Assembly (NCBI GenBank): GCA_937916135.1
Contig: CALFTQ010000071.1
Span: 1-37,798 of the forward strand
Length of the DNA stretch: 37,798 bases
Reading direction: 5' to 3'
Source of the DNA: an uncultured Verrucomicrobiales bacterium
GTDB lineage: Bacteria; Verrucomicrobiota; Verrucomicrobiia; Verrucomicrobiales; Akkermansiaceae
Positions 30,425 through 37,798 of the stretch are shown here, piece after piece. The position numbers were made by a program, and so were the translations under genes. The notes under the pieces were generated by a model. It searched no databases and was not told the origin of the DNA. It saw nothing but the letters and a program-made list of their open reading frames with translations. Positions within the stretch are counted from its first letter, which is position 1. Each line of letters starts with the position of its first letter.

Positions 30425-31792
30425 TCAGCTCAGGCGCACTGGCTTGCCGGGTTCGGGGATGATGATCTCCGTTCCCGGCATGCGTTCCTGAAGCTCTGAG
30501 CTCAATGAATCCAACGCGGGCGGGTCACCATGCACCAGAAGCACTTTCTTCGGCGCCAGCTTGCAGGCGTAGTCGATAAGGGCTCTGCGGGTGGCATGGC
30601 CGGAGAAGTCGAAACACTCCACGCGGCATTTGAGCGGGTATGCCTGGCCTCCCTTTTCACGCAGATGCACCAGCTCACCAGGGTTGGCTGCTTTAATCTT
30701 GCCGGCGGGGGTTTCCGGATCGCTGTAGCCTACGAAGAGGATAGCATCGTTCGGGTGGGTGATTATCTGCTCTGCCAGAATGTGAGAGACGGTGTGCTCG
30801 CTCATCATGCCGCTGGAAACCAGGTAGATATTGCCGGGAGAGGCTACCAGCGGCGCTTTACCCTGGCGGGGCAGCCCGTGAGTTTCCACGTGTTCCTTGA
30901 TGCGGAAGCCGGGGTTCAGCCGGGGAGTGCTGTCTGCCAGTTTGTCGTAGACTGCAGTTATCTTGGAGCTGAGGCCTCCGAAATAGACCGGAACATCGGG
31001 GATGAGCTCCTGTTCTTTGAAACGCCCGATTTCGGTGAGCAGACACTGGCTTTTGCCCAGGGCAAACACGGGGATAAGTACGGCGCCATCATTCTCAAGC
31101 ACCTCTCGGATTGTATCGGCAAAGCGGCGGAGTTCTTTCGCGCGGGTGTATCCGGTGTCTCGCTCGGTGCAGCCGTGTGTGCTTTCCATGATGAGGATGT
31201 CAATACCGCTTTGCGGGAAATCGGCCCCGGCTATGAGGGTCTGATTATCGAACTGCACGTCGCCGGTGTAGAGAATAGTGGTGCCGGTTTCGCTTTCGAG
31301 CTCCACTCCGCAGCTGCCAAGGATATGCCCGGCATCGTGCAGGGTGGCCAGCACGCGCCCGTTGCGCCCGATGCGGAAGGGGATGCCATAGGGGCGGGGC
31401 ATCCAGCAGCGGGCCACGTGGTCAAGCTCCATGTGGGTATAGAAGGGGTAGTCGATGATGCCTTCCTGCGTGCGCTTGGCGGTCATCACGTTCACGGAGT
31501 TGTGCAGCATGGCCAGGCCCACTTCGCAGGTCGCTGCTGTCATATTCACCTCGGCCGCGGGGTATTTATCCTGCAGCACGGGCAGGGTGCCGATGTGATC
31601 CAGGTGGGAGTGGGTGATGAAAATAGTGTCGGGGTCGGCAGCTCCAATCAAGTGGAACTCCGGGGTGGCCTCAGCACCGTCCTTCTTGGGGTGCATGCCT
31701 GAATCCAGCACAATTCGCACACCGTCCATATCGAGCAGGTAGCAGTTGGATCCGATGTCGGTGTAACGTGAAAGGTTCGTAAAGCTTATCAT
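30425..31792 (-). CDS. Beta-CASP metallo-beta-lactamase-fold hydrolase (RNA-processing type)
   Basis: Zinc hydrolase of 455 residues predicted to cleave RNA, like bacterial members of the CPSF73/YSH1 group. The metal motif is HSHLDH (61-66). Further ligands lie in the DAGHILGSCGVELES region, and TGDVQF supplies the next Asp. ESTHG begins the beta-CASP insert. The C-terminal RMMBL segment is SGHATRRALIDYACKLAPKKVLLVHGDP. I chose the ATG at 31792 because the predicted transcript start lies downstream of the alternative ATG at 31828. It ends 10 bases from the convergent phage-type gene with no terminator between. Endo- versus exonuclease activity cannot be told. Confidence 0.87.
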   Translation of the reverse strand: MISFTNLSRYTDIGSNCYLLDMDGVRIVLDSGMHPKKDGAEATPEFHLIGAADPDTIFITHSHLDHIGTLPVLQDKYPAAEVNMTAATCEVGLAMLHNSVNVMTAKRTQEGIIDYPFYTHMELDHVARCWMPRPYGIPFRIGRNGRVLATLHDAGHILGSCGVELESETGTTILYTGDVQFDNQTLIAGADFPQSGIDILIMESTHGCTERDTGYTRAKELRRFADTIREVLENDGAVLIPVFALGKSQCLLTEIGRFKEQELIPDVPVYFGGLSSKITAVYDKLADSTPRLNPGFRIKEHVETHGLPRQGKAPLVASPGNIYLVSSGMMSEHTVSHILAEQIITHPNDAILFVGYSDPETPAGKIKAANPGELVHLREKGGQAYPLKCRVECFDFSGHATRRALIDYACKLAPKKVLLVHGDPPALDSLSSELQERMPGTEIIIPEPGKPVRLS

Positions 31793-31816
31793 CTCAAAAA
31801 AATCTGTGCGGGGCAA

Positions 31817-31845
31817 AGGGTACACCATTTTGCCGCTTTTGTCAA
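31817..31845 (-). promoter_or_regulatory. Possible promoter of the metallo-hydrolase gene
   Basis: Minus-strand consensus TTGACA (31840-31845), 17-base spacer and a weak TACCCT (31817-31822). The predicted start near 31810 gives a leader of about 18 bases. Confidence 0.4.
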
Positions 31846-31854
31846 TGTCGGCAT

Positions 31855-32970
31855 TCAGCCTTTGCTGCGCTGGCAGAGAGAGGTGCAGAGCTCTGCCATG
31901 CTGCGGATGGTATCGCCCAGGCGGTAGGGGTAAGGGAGTGTTTCGCTCATGTATGGCCGGTATGCATGCCACTGCTCCAGGCGGTCAGCTATGCCGGCGA
32001 TATCATGGGGTGCAACTCGTCCCTCGGGCAGGAAGATGTCCAGCATCTCGCCCACCACGCCGTGGTCGTAGGCTGCCACGGGGCGACCCAGGGAAAGGGC
32101 CTCCAGCACCGCACGGTCGTGGCAGGCTGGTTTCCTGGCAAGGGAAACCACCACATCGCAGATGCAGATGACATCCCGCAGATCCGGACGATAGCCCAGC
32201 CAGGTAATCTGGTCGGAAATTTTGCAATTTTTGTATAGTTTCTTGAGTTTGCTGAGGTAATGCTTATCAGCCCTGGCAGTATCACCGGCTATGTAGGCAT
32301 GCACAGGAACACCGGCTTTGTTGAGCCGCATCAGAATCGGCCCCAGTTCCTCCAGCCCGTGCAAGGGGGTGATGGCGCCGGGAATGCAGACAGACAGGGT
32401 GCCTTCCGGTTCTTTGTTGGTGCGCATCCATTGCTCAATCCATGCATCGGATGGCTTGTATTCCGGGTGGCAGAGCTCTTCATTCACTCCGTAGGGGATG
32501 ACCCAGATGTTGCGCTCGGAATCCAGGTGGGCGCGTTCTGTGAGTTCGTTGCGCAGGTGCCGAGAGATGGCAACCAGAGCATCACAGCGTTCCAGGCTGG
32601 CGGCCCAGCCGGGATGTTTGGGGTAGGTCGTGTGGATGCCGATGAGGCGGGGGCGTTCTTCCTCCGGCAGATTATTGCAGGCTCTCCAGGCAAGATTTGC
32701 TGCGGGTGTTGTGTAGGCCAGGATGATATCAGCCCTGGTGCTTTGAATGAGGTGCCGCACGCGGCGAAGCTCTTTCAGGTAGGTGAAAAGTGCAATATTG
32801 TGTGAACTGTGGTGCTGCACCGAGGCTGCCGTCAGTTTGCCGACAAGTTCATTGGGCGGTGAAACGACCGTGTTGCGAAAACCGGCCTGTTGCATTCCGC
32901 AGGCCAGATCGGCTGCAAGCTTGTTTACCCCGCCGGGGCGGAGCCTCGGGCTGATGTGGAGCACGTTCAT
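31855..32970 (-). CDS. GT4-like protein, probably inactive glycosyltransferase
   Basis: A GT-B-fold protein of 371 residues that is clearly a paralogue of the preceding gene product: YKPSDAWIEQW, LGPILMRLNKAGVPVHAYIAGD and LEALSLGRPVAAYDHG align with YKPTQAWFDKW, LGPILRHLRNKGIPAHAVIVGE and LEALSLGRPVAGYEHG. The donor-binding residues of GT4 enzymes are lost. The conserved Arg is A199 (PGAITPLHG instead of PGRITRLKG), the conserved Lys is H204, and the first Glu of the EX7E motif is A282 (PACHDRAVLE). It may be a structural or regulatory partner of its neighbour. It begins 3 bases after the neighbour's stop and is the last gene of the cluster. Confidence 0.82.
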   Translation of the reverse strand: MNVLHISPRLRPGGVNKLAADLACGMQQAGFRNTVVSPPNELVGKLTAASVQHHSSHNIALFTYLKELRRVRHLIQSTRADIILAYTTPAANLAWRACNNLPEEERPRLIGIHTTYPKHPGWAASLERCDALVAISRHLRNELTERAHLDSERNIWVIPYGVNEELCHPEYKPSDAWIEQWMRTNKEPEGTLSVCIPGAITPLHGLEELGPILMRLNKAGVPVHAYIAGDTARADKHYLSKLKKLYKNCKISDQITWLGYRPDLRDVICICDVVVSLARKPACHDRAVLEALSLGRPVAAYDHGVVGEMLDIFLPEGRVAPHDIAGIADRLEQWHAYRPYMSETLPYPYRLGDTIRSMAELCTSLCQRSKG

Positions 32971-32973
32971 GCC

Positions 32974-34083
32974 TTATTTCCGGCAAAGCGTATGGTAGAG
33001 GTCGATATGCGATTGAATCATATCCTCCCGGCGGTAGGGGGCCGGCACCGGGGTGCGCGGCACCGGGCGTTCCGGGTACCATTGTTCAAGCAGCTCGGCC
33101 ATGGCTTGCGGATCGCCGGTGGTCACCATGCCGGCGGGCAGGAACTGGCGCAGCTGCTCACCCACGCCGCCGTGCTCATAGCCGGCAACCGGGCGCCCCA
33201 GGGAGAGTGCTTCCAGCGTGGTCTTTCCGAAGGATTCTGGCTGCAAAGTCAGTGAAAGGGTCACATCGCAGGCGCAGAGCACATCGGCCAGGTCCTTGCG
33301 GTGCCCGGTCCAGGTGACGCAATCTGCCACACCCGCCTCTGCAAAGCCGGCTTGTACTTCCTCGCGGTAGGCTTCCTTACCTTTTTTCGTTTCTCCGACT
33401 ATGACCGCATGGGCAGGTATGCCCTTGTTGCGCAGGTGCCGGAGAATGGGGCCGAGATGCGGAGCCCCCTTCAGCCGGGTGATGCGGCCCGGCAGGCACA
33501 GTGTGTACTTGCCTTTCAGCTCAGGGTAATCCGCAAACCACTTGTCGAACCACGCCTGCGTCGGTTTATAGTCGGGGTTGAACTTCGTGGCATCAATGGA
33601 GTTGGGAATGACAATGATGCTTTCTTCCGGTGTCCTGGGATAGTTCTCCAGGATATGCCGGCGCATGCATTCTGATACGGCAATGACTTTATCTCCCCTG
33701 GCCATGATTGCCGAGTAGGCGTTCACAGAGTGGAACCCGTGGAAGGAGGAAACGATGACCGGACGCTCTGCTGCCGGAATGCGCTTGCAGGCAAGCTGCC
33801 CTACCCAGGCCGGCACGCGTGAATGCACATGCAGCACATCCGGCTTTTCTGCCCGGATGAGGCGCGCAGTCTTGCCCACCTGGAAGAGGGTAAAGAGGCT
33901 CTTCCGGCCGATGGGGCGGGTGATATGGCGTGCCCCGGTGGCTTCGATGGCCGGCACCATGCTGCCGCCTGCTGAGACAACAACATTTTCAATCCCGCGG
34001 GAGCAGAGCCCTTCGCAGAGTTCGAGTACCACTTGTTCCACCCCGCCGGAGCTGAGGGAGGGCAGCAGGTGCATCACTTTCAT
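32974..34083 (-). CDS. Glycosyltransferase, GT4 family
   Basis: Retaining GT-B glycosyltransferase of 369 residues predicted to build a cell-surface glycan (LPS core, O-antigen or capsule). The opening MKVMHLLPSLSSGGVEQVV is the GT4 acceptor-domain glycine loop. The donor domain keeps R200 (PGRITRLKG), K205 and the full EX7E motif E283-SFGKTTL-E291, so it should be active. Its start overlaps the stop of the ELM1-like gene as ATGA, and its inactive-looking paralogue follows after 3 bases. Sugar donor and acceptor are unknown. Confidence 0.88.
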   Translation of the reverse strand: MKVMHLLPSLSSGGVEQVVLELCEGLCSRGIENVVVSAGGSMVPAIEATGARHITRPIGRKSLFTLFQVGKTARLIRAEKPDVLHVHSRVPAWVGQLACKRIPAAERPVIVSSFHGFHSVNAYSAIMARGDKVIAVSECMRRHILENYPRTPEESIIVIPNSIDATKFNPDYKPTQAWFDKWFADYPELKGKYTLCLPGRITRLKGAPHLGPILRHLRNKGIPAHAVIVGETKKGKEAYREEVQAGFAEAGVADCVTWTGHRKDLADVLCACDVTLSLTLQPESFGKTTLEALSLGRPVAGYEHGGVGEQLRQFLPAGMVTTGDPQAMAELLEQWYPERPVPRTPVPAPYRREDMIQSHIDLYHTLCRK

Positions 34084-35021
34084 GGCAGGAGCTTGGGGAA
34101 GTTATCCAGAATGTAGGTGGCGGCCCGGCCTGCTTCGTTCATCACGGTGCCGGTCTGGGGTATGGTATGGGTCTTGGCCCATTCGGTGAAGCGGCACACG
34201 CTACCTTCGGAAATGAGCATGTTCAGACCACGGGCAATGCGGGAGGCATCCGGCTTGTGCGGGCCTTCCTTGGCCGGCATTTCGATGATTCCCACCGGCG
34301 CACCGCTGGAAAGCGCTTCGTATACCATGCTCACGCTGTCCTGCGTCACCCACACTTCCTTGGCTCTGGCCAGATTCTCCGGTACCCAGTCCGGGCCGGT
34401 TTCCTCCACGGGAATGACTCGGATATTCGGGCAGGCCGTGGTGACATCGTGCACGAAGTCGGTCGGGGTGCGGCGCGAGGTGGTGAGCACAATGGGGGTG
34501 GTGGTCAGTCGGGCAATGGAGGTAAGCTGGTTGAGCACCAGTTCGGCATCCCAGTTGTAGCTCTTGCTGGGACCACCGATCAGGATGAGAGTCTGCGTCT
34601 TCTGCACATCCGGTTTCGGGCGGATGCTGTTGATGGCGCCGTTGGTCGGGAATACCTGACCGTTGGCTTCAAAACCATCCGGCAGGTCGTGACGCGGGGT
34701 GATGCACAAGTCGAACATACTGGCAGGCAGGCTCGGGCGCATGCATACCATGCACAGGCAGCGCAGGTGGCGCGCCAGGCTGAGGGCTGCCAGGTGGGTG
34801 CCGTGCCCGGCGCACAGGATGAGATCCGGGCGGGGGTAGGTCAGTTCCCTGCCTTTGTAGAACAGCTTTTTGAGCCAGCTCAGCCCGGTGATATCCACCT
34901 CGAAGCATTCGTGCTTGCGCTCGGGGTTGCGCTCGGTGGCTTGTTCGATGAGGGCATTAGCCAGCCCGCGGGTCTGGGAAAGGTGGCCTTTCTTGCCATC
35001 GCTGATGATATAGATAATCAT
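34080..35021 (-). CDS. ELM1-like (GT-B-type) protein
   Basis: A 313-residue protein of the family named after plant mitochondrial fission protein ELM1, common in Gram-negative surface-polysaccharide gene sets. Landmarks are ISDGKKGHLSQTRGLANAL at the N terminus, DLILCAGHGTHLAAL, LIGGPSKSYNWD, LTTSRRTP and VTQDSVSMVYEALSSGAPVG. The fold resembles GT-B glycosyltransferases and the bacterial members probably act in envelope glycan assembly, though the reaction is not established. The ATG at 35021 is used; the GTG at 35048 would overlap pyrC'. It lies 4 bases after pyrC' and overlaps the GT4 gene. Confidence 0.8.
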   Translation of the reverse strand: MIIYIISDGKKGHLSQTRGLANALIEQATERNPERKHECFEVDITGLSWLKKLFYKGRELTYPRPDLILCAGHGTHLAALSLARHLRCLCMVCMRPSLPASMFDLCITPRHDLPDGFEANGQVFPTNGAINSIRPKPDVQKTQTLILIGGPSKSYNWDAELVLNQLTSIARLTTTPIVLTTSRRTPTDFVHDVTTACPNIRVIPVEETGPDWVPENLARAKEVWVTQDSVSMVYEALSSGAPVGIIEMPAKEGPHKPDASRIARGLNMLISEGSVCRFTEWAKTHTIPQTGTVMNEAGRAATYILDNFPKLLP

Positions 35022-35025
35022 GGCT

Positions 35026-36315
35026 TTATTGGAGGGGGAGCGTGACACTGCCGCAGAGGGTCCGGCCCAGAAGCGGGGTATTCAGCGTGCCACAGGGGAG
35101 TGTATCTTCGGTGACCATGCTGCTCGTTTCCGGGTCGAACAGGAGCAGGGGCATTCCTTCCGGTTCCCCGGTGTCCATCACATCCGGGCAGGCAATGGTG
35201 CAGGGGTTCACGCAGCAGGCCTTCACCAGCTCCCCCCAGCTCAGTCTGCCGGGTTTTACCAGGTATGTGTAGAGCGTGGGCAGGAAGTAATCCAGCAGGC
35301 ACATGCCTTGCGGGGCGGTGGGGAAGTCCTGTTTCTTGGCAAAGGGCGTGCAGGGGGTGTGGTCGGAGACGATGCAGTCGATAGTTCCGTCCTTCACACC
35401 GGCCAGCAGGGCTTCTGTGTCGGCCTTGTCGCGCAGCGGCGGCAGGGTCTTGTAGTTTGTGTCGTAATCACCTACATTCTCATGGGTGAAGAGCAAGTGG
35501 TGCAGGGCCACTTCTGCCGTCAGCTTGCAGCCGGCGGCCTTGGCGCGGCGGATGATTTCCACCCCTTCTGCGGTGCTTACGGTCTGCACATGCAGCTTGC
35601 AGCTGGCATCCTGTGCCAGGCGCACAATGATTTCCAGCCCGATTTCCTCGGCGCAGGCAGGGGTGCCGTGCAGACCCAGCTTGTAGGAAGTGGTGCCGGG
35701 GTGCATGCACGTGTTGGCGGTGATGCTGGGCACATCGCCGCGGATGGCCATGGTCATGCCCAGCTCTGCCACATATTTCATGGCGCGGTGCAGCATGAGC
35801 AGGTTGCCGGGGCGCTCGCCAGCATCGCTCAGGATGCTGATACCACGCGCGGCCAGCGTGTTATAGGGGGCCTGCTGGTCGCCTTTCATGCCTTGGGAAA
35901 TGCAGCCGGCGGGAATCATTTCAGCAGCGGAGCGCTGCCCCACGGCATCGCGGAAACTGTCCAGCGCTGCGCTGTTGTCGAACATGAAGCCGGCCGTGGG
36001 CTGCACCAGAATGCCCCACACGCCGCCCTGCACGGCGGCCTGGCCGGTGCGGGTCACCGATTCGCGCTTGCTGCGGCCTTCGATTTCCACCTTGGCGTGC
36101 AGGTCGAAGAGGGCGGGCAGAATCAGCTTGCCCGTGGCATCGATGACCCGGGCCCGCTCTGGTATATTCATCTGCCCGGCGGGGCGCACCTCGGCATCGC
36201 TGATGGTGATACCGCCGAACTCAGGCACAACCTGGCTGTGGCCCGGCGCCAGGCGGATATCAAACTTCTCACCCGTGGGGGCCCAGGTGGCATTCCGAAT
36301 GTAAGTACTAGTCAT
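35026..36315 (-). CDS. Dihydroorotase-like protein lacking metal ligands (PyrC' type)
   Basis: Amidohydrolase-fold protein of 429 residues related to class I dihydroorotases but probably inactive. The HxHxR metal and substrate motif is H73-A-K75-V-E77. The HxED box is R192-G-D. The HVS box reads Q244-T245-V-S, so Thr replaces the metal-binding His. MPNT is changed to QPTAG. Only the late Asp motif (VSDHTPC, D318) is intact. Non-catalytic dihydroorotase homologues encoded beside pyrB are known in Pseudomonas, where PyrC' supports aspartate carbamoyltransferase assembly. The 8-base overlap with pyrB here fits that role. An active dihydroorotase should be encoded elsewhere. Confidence 0.87.
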   Translation of the reverse strand: MTSTYIRNATWAPTGEKFDIRLAPGHSQVVPEFGGITISDAEVRPAGQMNIPERARVIDATGKLILPALFDLHAKVEIEGRSKRESVTRTGQAAVQGGVWGILVQPTAGFMFDNSAALDSFRDAVGQRSAAEMIPAGCISQGMKGDQQAPYNTLAARGISILSDAGERPGNLLMLHRAMKYVAELGMTMAIRGDVPSITANTCMHPGTTSYKLGLHGTPACAEEIGLEIIVRLAQDASCKLHVQTVSTAEGVEIIRRAKAAGCKLTAEVALHHLLFTHENVGDYDTNYKTLPPLRDKADTEALLAGVKDGTIDCIVSDHTPCTPFAKKQDFPTAPQGMCLLDYFLPTLYTYLVKPGRLSWGELVKACCVNPCTIACPDVMDTGEPEGMPLLLFDPETSSMVTEDTLPCGTLNTPLLGRTLCGSVTLPLQ

Positions 36316-37234
36316 GGTTCTGAGTCCGGGGGGTGAGGTAGGAAAGGATGCTCATGCGGGCGGCTACGCCGTTTTCGACCTGGTTGCAGATGAGGCTGTT
36401 GCGGTATTCCATGGCGTTGTCGCACAGCTCCACGCCGCGGTTCACCGGGCCGGGGTGCATGATGCTTAAATCGAGGTCATCAATGCGCTTCAGCCGCTCC
36501 TCGGTCACGCCGAAGGCATTGTGATAATCCGCGGAGGGGAAGAAGGGGGTGTCCATGCGCTCGTTCTGTACGCGCAGCAGGTAGATGACATCCGGCTTCC
36601 ATTCGAACACGGAATCCCAGTTTGTGAAGCGCGGGATGCCGGTGTGCTTCTCCTGCGGCACCAGCGGGCCGGGTCCCATGTAGGCCACGGCGGCACCCAG
36701 CCGTTTCAGGATGGTGCTGGTGGAGCGGGCCACGCGGCTGTGCAGAATATCACCGATGATGACGATGCGCTTGCCGCTCAGGTCGCCGTATTTCTCCTGC
36801 AGGGTGAAGGCATCCAGGAAGGCCTGGCTGGGGTGCGCGTGGGCACCGTCGCCTGCGTTGATGACGGAGGCCTTGGCATGGCGTCCGATGACGGCGGGGA
36901 TGCCGCTGTTCTTGTGGCGCACGATGATGTAGTCCATGTGCATGCTCATGAGCGTGTCGATGGTATCGTGCACGCTCTCGCCTTTGACCACGGATGAGGT
37001 GGCCACGGTGAAGGTGGTCACATCGGCCTGCAGGCGGCGGGCTGCCAGTTCGAACGAGGAGCGCGTGCGCGTGCTGGGCTCATAGAACAGGGTGAGCACC
37101 GATTTTCCGGCCAGGGCCGGGTGGGTCTTGCCGCTGCAGAATACCTGCTTCATCTCTGCGGCTCCTTGCAGGATGCTGCGGATGTCGGTATCGCTCAGCG
37201 AGTCGATGGTGAGAAGGTCTTTTGGCGTACTCAT
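36308..37234 (-). CDS. pyrB: Aspartate carbamoyltransferase catalytic subunit
   Basis: Cytosolic enzyme joining carbamoyl phosphate and aspartate to form carbamoyl aspartate, the committed step of pyrimidine synthesis. The 308-residue product has STRTR (54-58), the loop Lys K84 in SVVKGES, HPSQ (134-137) and PGPVNRGVEL near the end. Length is normal. The ATG at 37234 is preferred because the upstream extension is not conserved. Its 3' end overlaps the pyrC' start. No pyrI regulatory subunit is present, which agrees with a PyrB-PyrC' type complex. Confidence 0.95.
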   Translation of the reverse strand: MSTPKDLLTIDSLSDTDIRSILQGAAEMKQVFCSGKTHPALAGKSVLTLFYEPSTRTRSSFELAARRLQADVTTFTVATSSVVKGESVHDTIDTLMSMHMDYIIVRHKNSGIPAVIGRHAKASVINAGDGAHAHPSQAFLDAFTLQEKYGDLSGKRIVIIGDILHSRVARSTSTILKRLGAAVAYMGPGPLVPQEKHTGIPRFTNWDSVFEWKPDVIYLLRVQNERMDTPFFPSADYHNAFGVTEERLKRIDDLDLSIMHPGPVNRGVELCDNAMEYRNSLICNQVENGVAARMSILSYLTPRTQNHD

Positions 37235-37262
37235 TGCAGAGTCGGGGCGTATGCCCGTTGGG

Positions 37263-37670
37263 TTATTCAGCCAGCTTGATGATGCGGTGGGCGGCCATGG
37301 CGGCATTCACGGGGGTCTTCTTGTGCAGGCCCACGGTGGTGGCGGGAACCCCGCCCGGCAGCTGGGAGATTGCCAGCAGGGCATCCACACCATTCAGCGG
37401 GCCGCAGGGTACCGGCACGCCGATGACGGGCAGCTCGGTGTTCATTACCACTACACCGGGAAGCGCGGCAGAAAGGCCGGCCACGCAGAGCAGCACCGCC
37501 TTCGTCCCGCTGCTCTCCAGACCTTTCAGGTATTCGATAAGGGCGGGCAAATCGCGGTGGGCAGAGTAGATTACCTCCTCGTGTTCAACATTGTTCTCCT
37601 GGAAGTACACGCGAGCCGGTTCCATGAAGGGAAGGTCGCTCTTGCTGCCGTAAATCGTGATAACTTTCAT
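37263..37670 (-). CDS. purE: PurE-type N5-CAIR mutase or AIR carboxylase
   Basis: Purine biosynthesis enzyme that forms carboxyaminoimidazole ribotide. The 135-residue protein has GSKSD (8-12), SAHR (36-39) and AGLSAALPG (64-72), in the order of the PurE fold, and a C-terminal helix region (HKKTPVNAAMAAHRII). It is shorter than E. coli PurE (about 169), mainly through shortened loops rather than lost ends, so which PurE class it belongs to is unclear. The ATG at 37670 is used. It is the first gene of the purE-pyrB-pyrC' cluster, and no purK follows. Confidence 0.85.
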   Translation of the reverse strand: MKVITIYGSKSDLPFMEPARVYFQENNVEHEEVIYSAHRDLPALIEYLKGLESSGTKAVLLCVAGLSAALPGVVVMNTELPVIGVPVPCGPLNGVDALLAISQLPGGVPATTVGLHKKTPVNAAMAAHRIIKLAE

Positions 37671-37682
37671 GCTACCGCATAG

Positions 37683-37709
37683 ATTATCACGCACACACGC
37701 GCGAAGCAA
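37683..37709 (-). promoter_or_regulatory. Possible promoter of the purE-pyrB cluster
   Basis: Minus-strand GATAAT (37683-37688), with TTGCTT at 15 or 19 bases upstream (37704-37709 or 37708-37713), neither spacing ideal. The predicted start near 37676 leaves 6 bases before the purE ATG. No PurR- or PyrR-type site was recognised. Confidence 0.35.
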
Positions 37710-37798
37710 GCAAAAACAACGCCACCGGATGATGAACCACACGGCGTGTCCCAAAGATTTTGTAGAGAATAGAAATATCAGCAACATTTTGGAAGAAG

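Noticed and set aside
37263..37670. purE as a truncated gene
   Set aside because: Both the N-terminal GSKSD motif and the C-terminal helix are present; the shortness comes from internal loops.

Overview
The window looks like chromosome from a gut-type, anaerobic Verrucomicrobiota, probably an Akkermansia relative. This is inferred from content and was not checked by any search. Pointers are a secreted multi-Asp-box sialidase, an oxygen-sensitive class III ribonucleotide reductase system, outer-membrane and lipid A genes (skp, lpxD), moderately high GC, and very sparse Shine-Dalgarno sequences. No rRNA, tRNA, CRISPR array, insertion sequence or intact prophage was seen.

Layout. (1) 0.1-5.4 kb: sialidase (+); a secreted protein of unknown function, an NhaC-type antiporter and threonine 3-dehydrogenase (all -). 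(2) 5.5-9.0 kb (+): a Fic AMPylase-type protein with an in-frame 12-bp tandem repeat, then argF-sufE-rRNA-type methyltransferase as an overlapping operon ending in a terminator. (3) 9.0-12.5 kb (+): anaerobic ribonucleotide reductase locus with two NrdR boxes, a structured leader, nrdD lacking its glycyl radical domain, a 70-codon ORF that supplies that domain, and nrdG. (4) 12.5-13.5 kb (+): a lipoprotein and a thermonuclease-like protein. (5) 13.7-23.4 kb (-): khpA-priA, a degenerate Fic-like protein, fabH, a solitary tyrosine recombinase, a GT39-like membrane glycosyltransferase, and skp-lpxD. (6) 23.5-27.8 kb: an old-yellow-enzyme homologue (+); a MerR regulator coupled to a 46-codon membrane protein (-); fused nadE and a cysteine-rich C_GCAxxG_C_C protein (+). 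(7) 27.9-30.4 kb (+): one orphan phage tail-type gene. (8) 30.4-37.7 kb (-): a beta-CASP metallo-hydrolase, then a tight cluster transcribed purE-pyrB-pyrC'-ELM1-like-GT4-GT4.

Two themes stand out. First, several proteins keep a recognisable fold but have lost catalytic residues: PyrC' (metal ligands), the second GT4 (Arg, Lys and Glu of the donor site), the Fic-like protein (His and others) and the NadE glutaminase domain (Cys replaced by Ala). Second, many promoters have a -10 hexamer ending about 7 bases before the start codon, which predicts leaderless or nearly leaderless mRNAs (sialidase, argF, Fic-like, GT39-like, C_GCAxxG protein, probably khpA and others). The nrd locus is the exception, with a long structured leader.

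The strongest single observation is the split class III ribonucleotide reductase: the radical-bearing glycine sits on a separate small protein between nrdD and nrdG. All functional calls come from reading motifs; no alignment, profile search or structure prediction was run.
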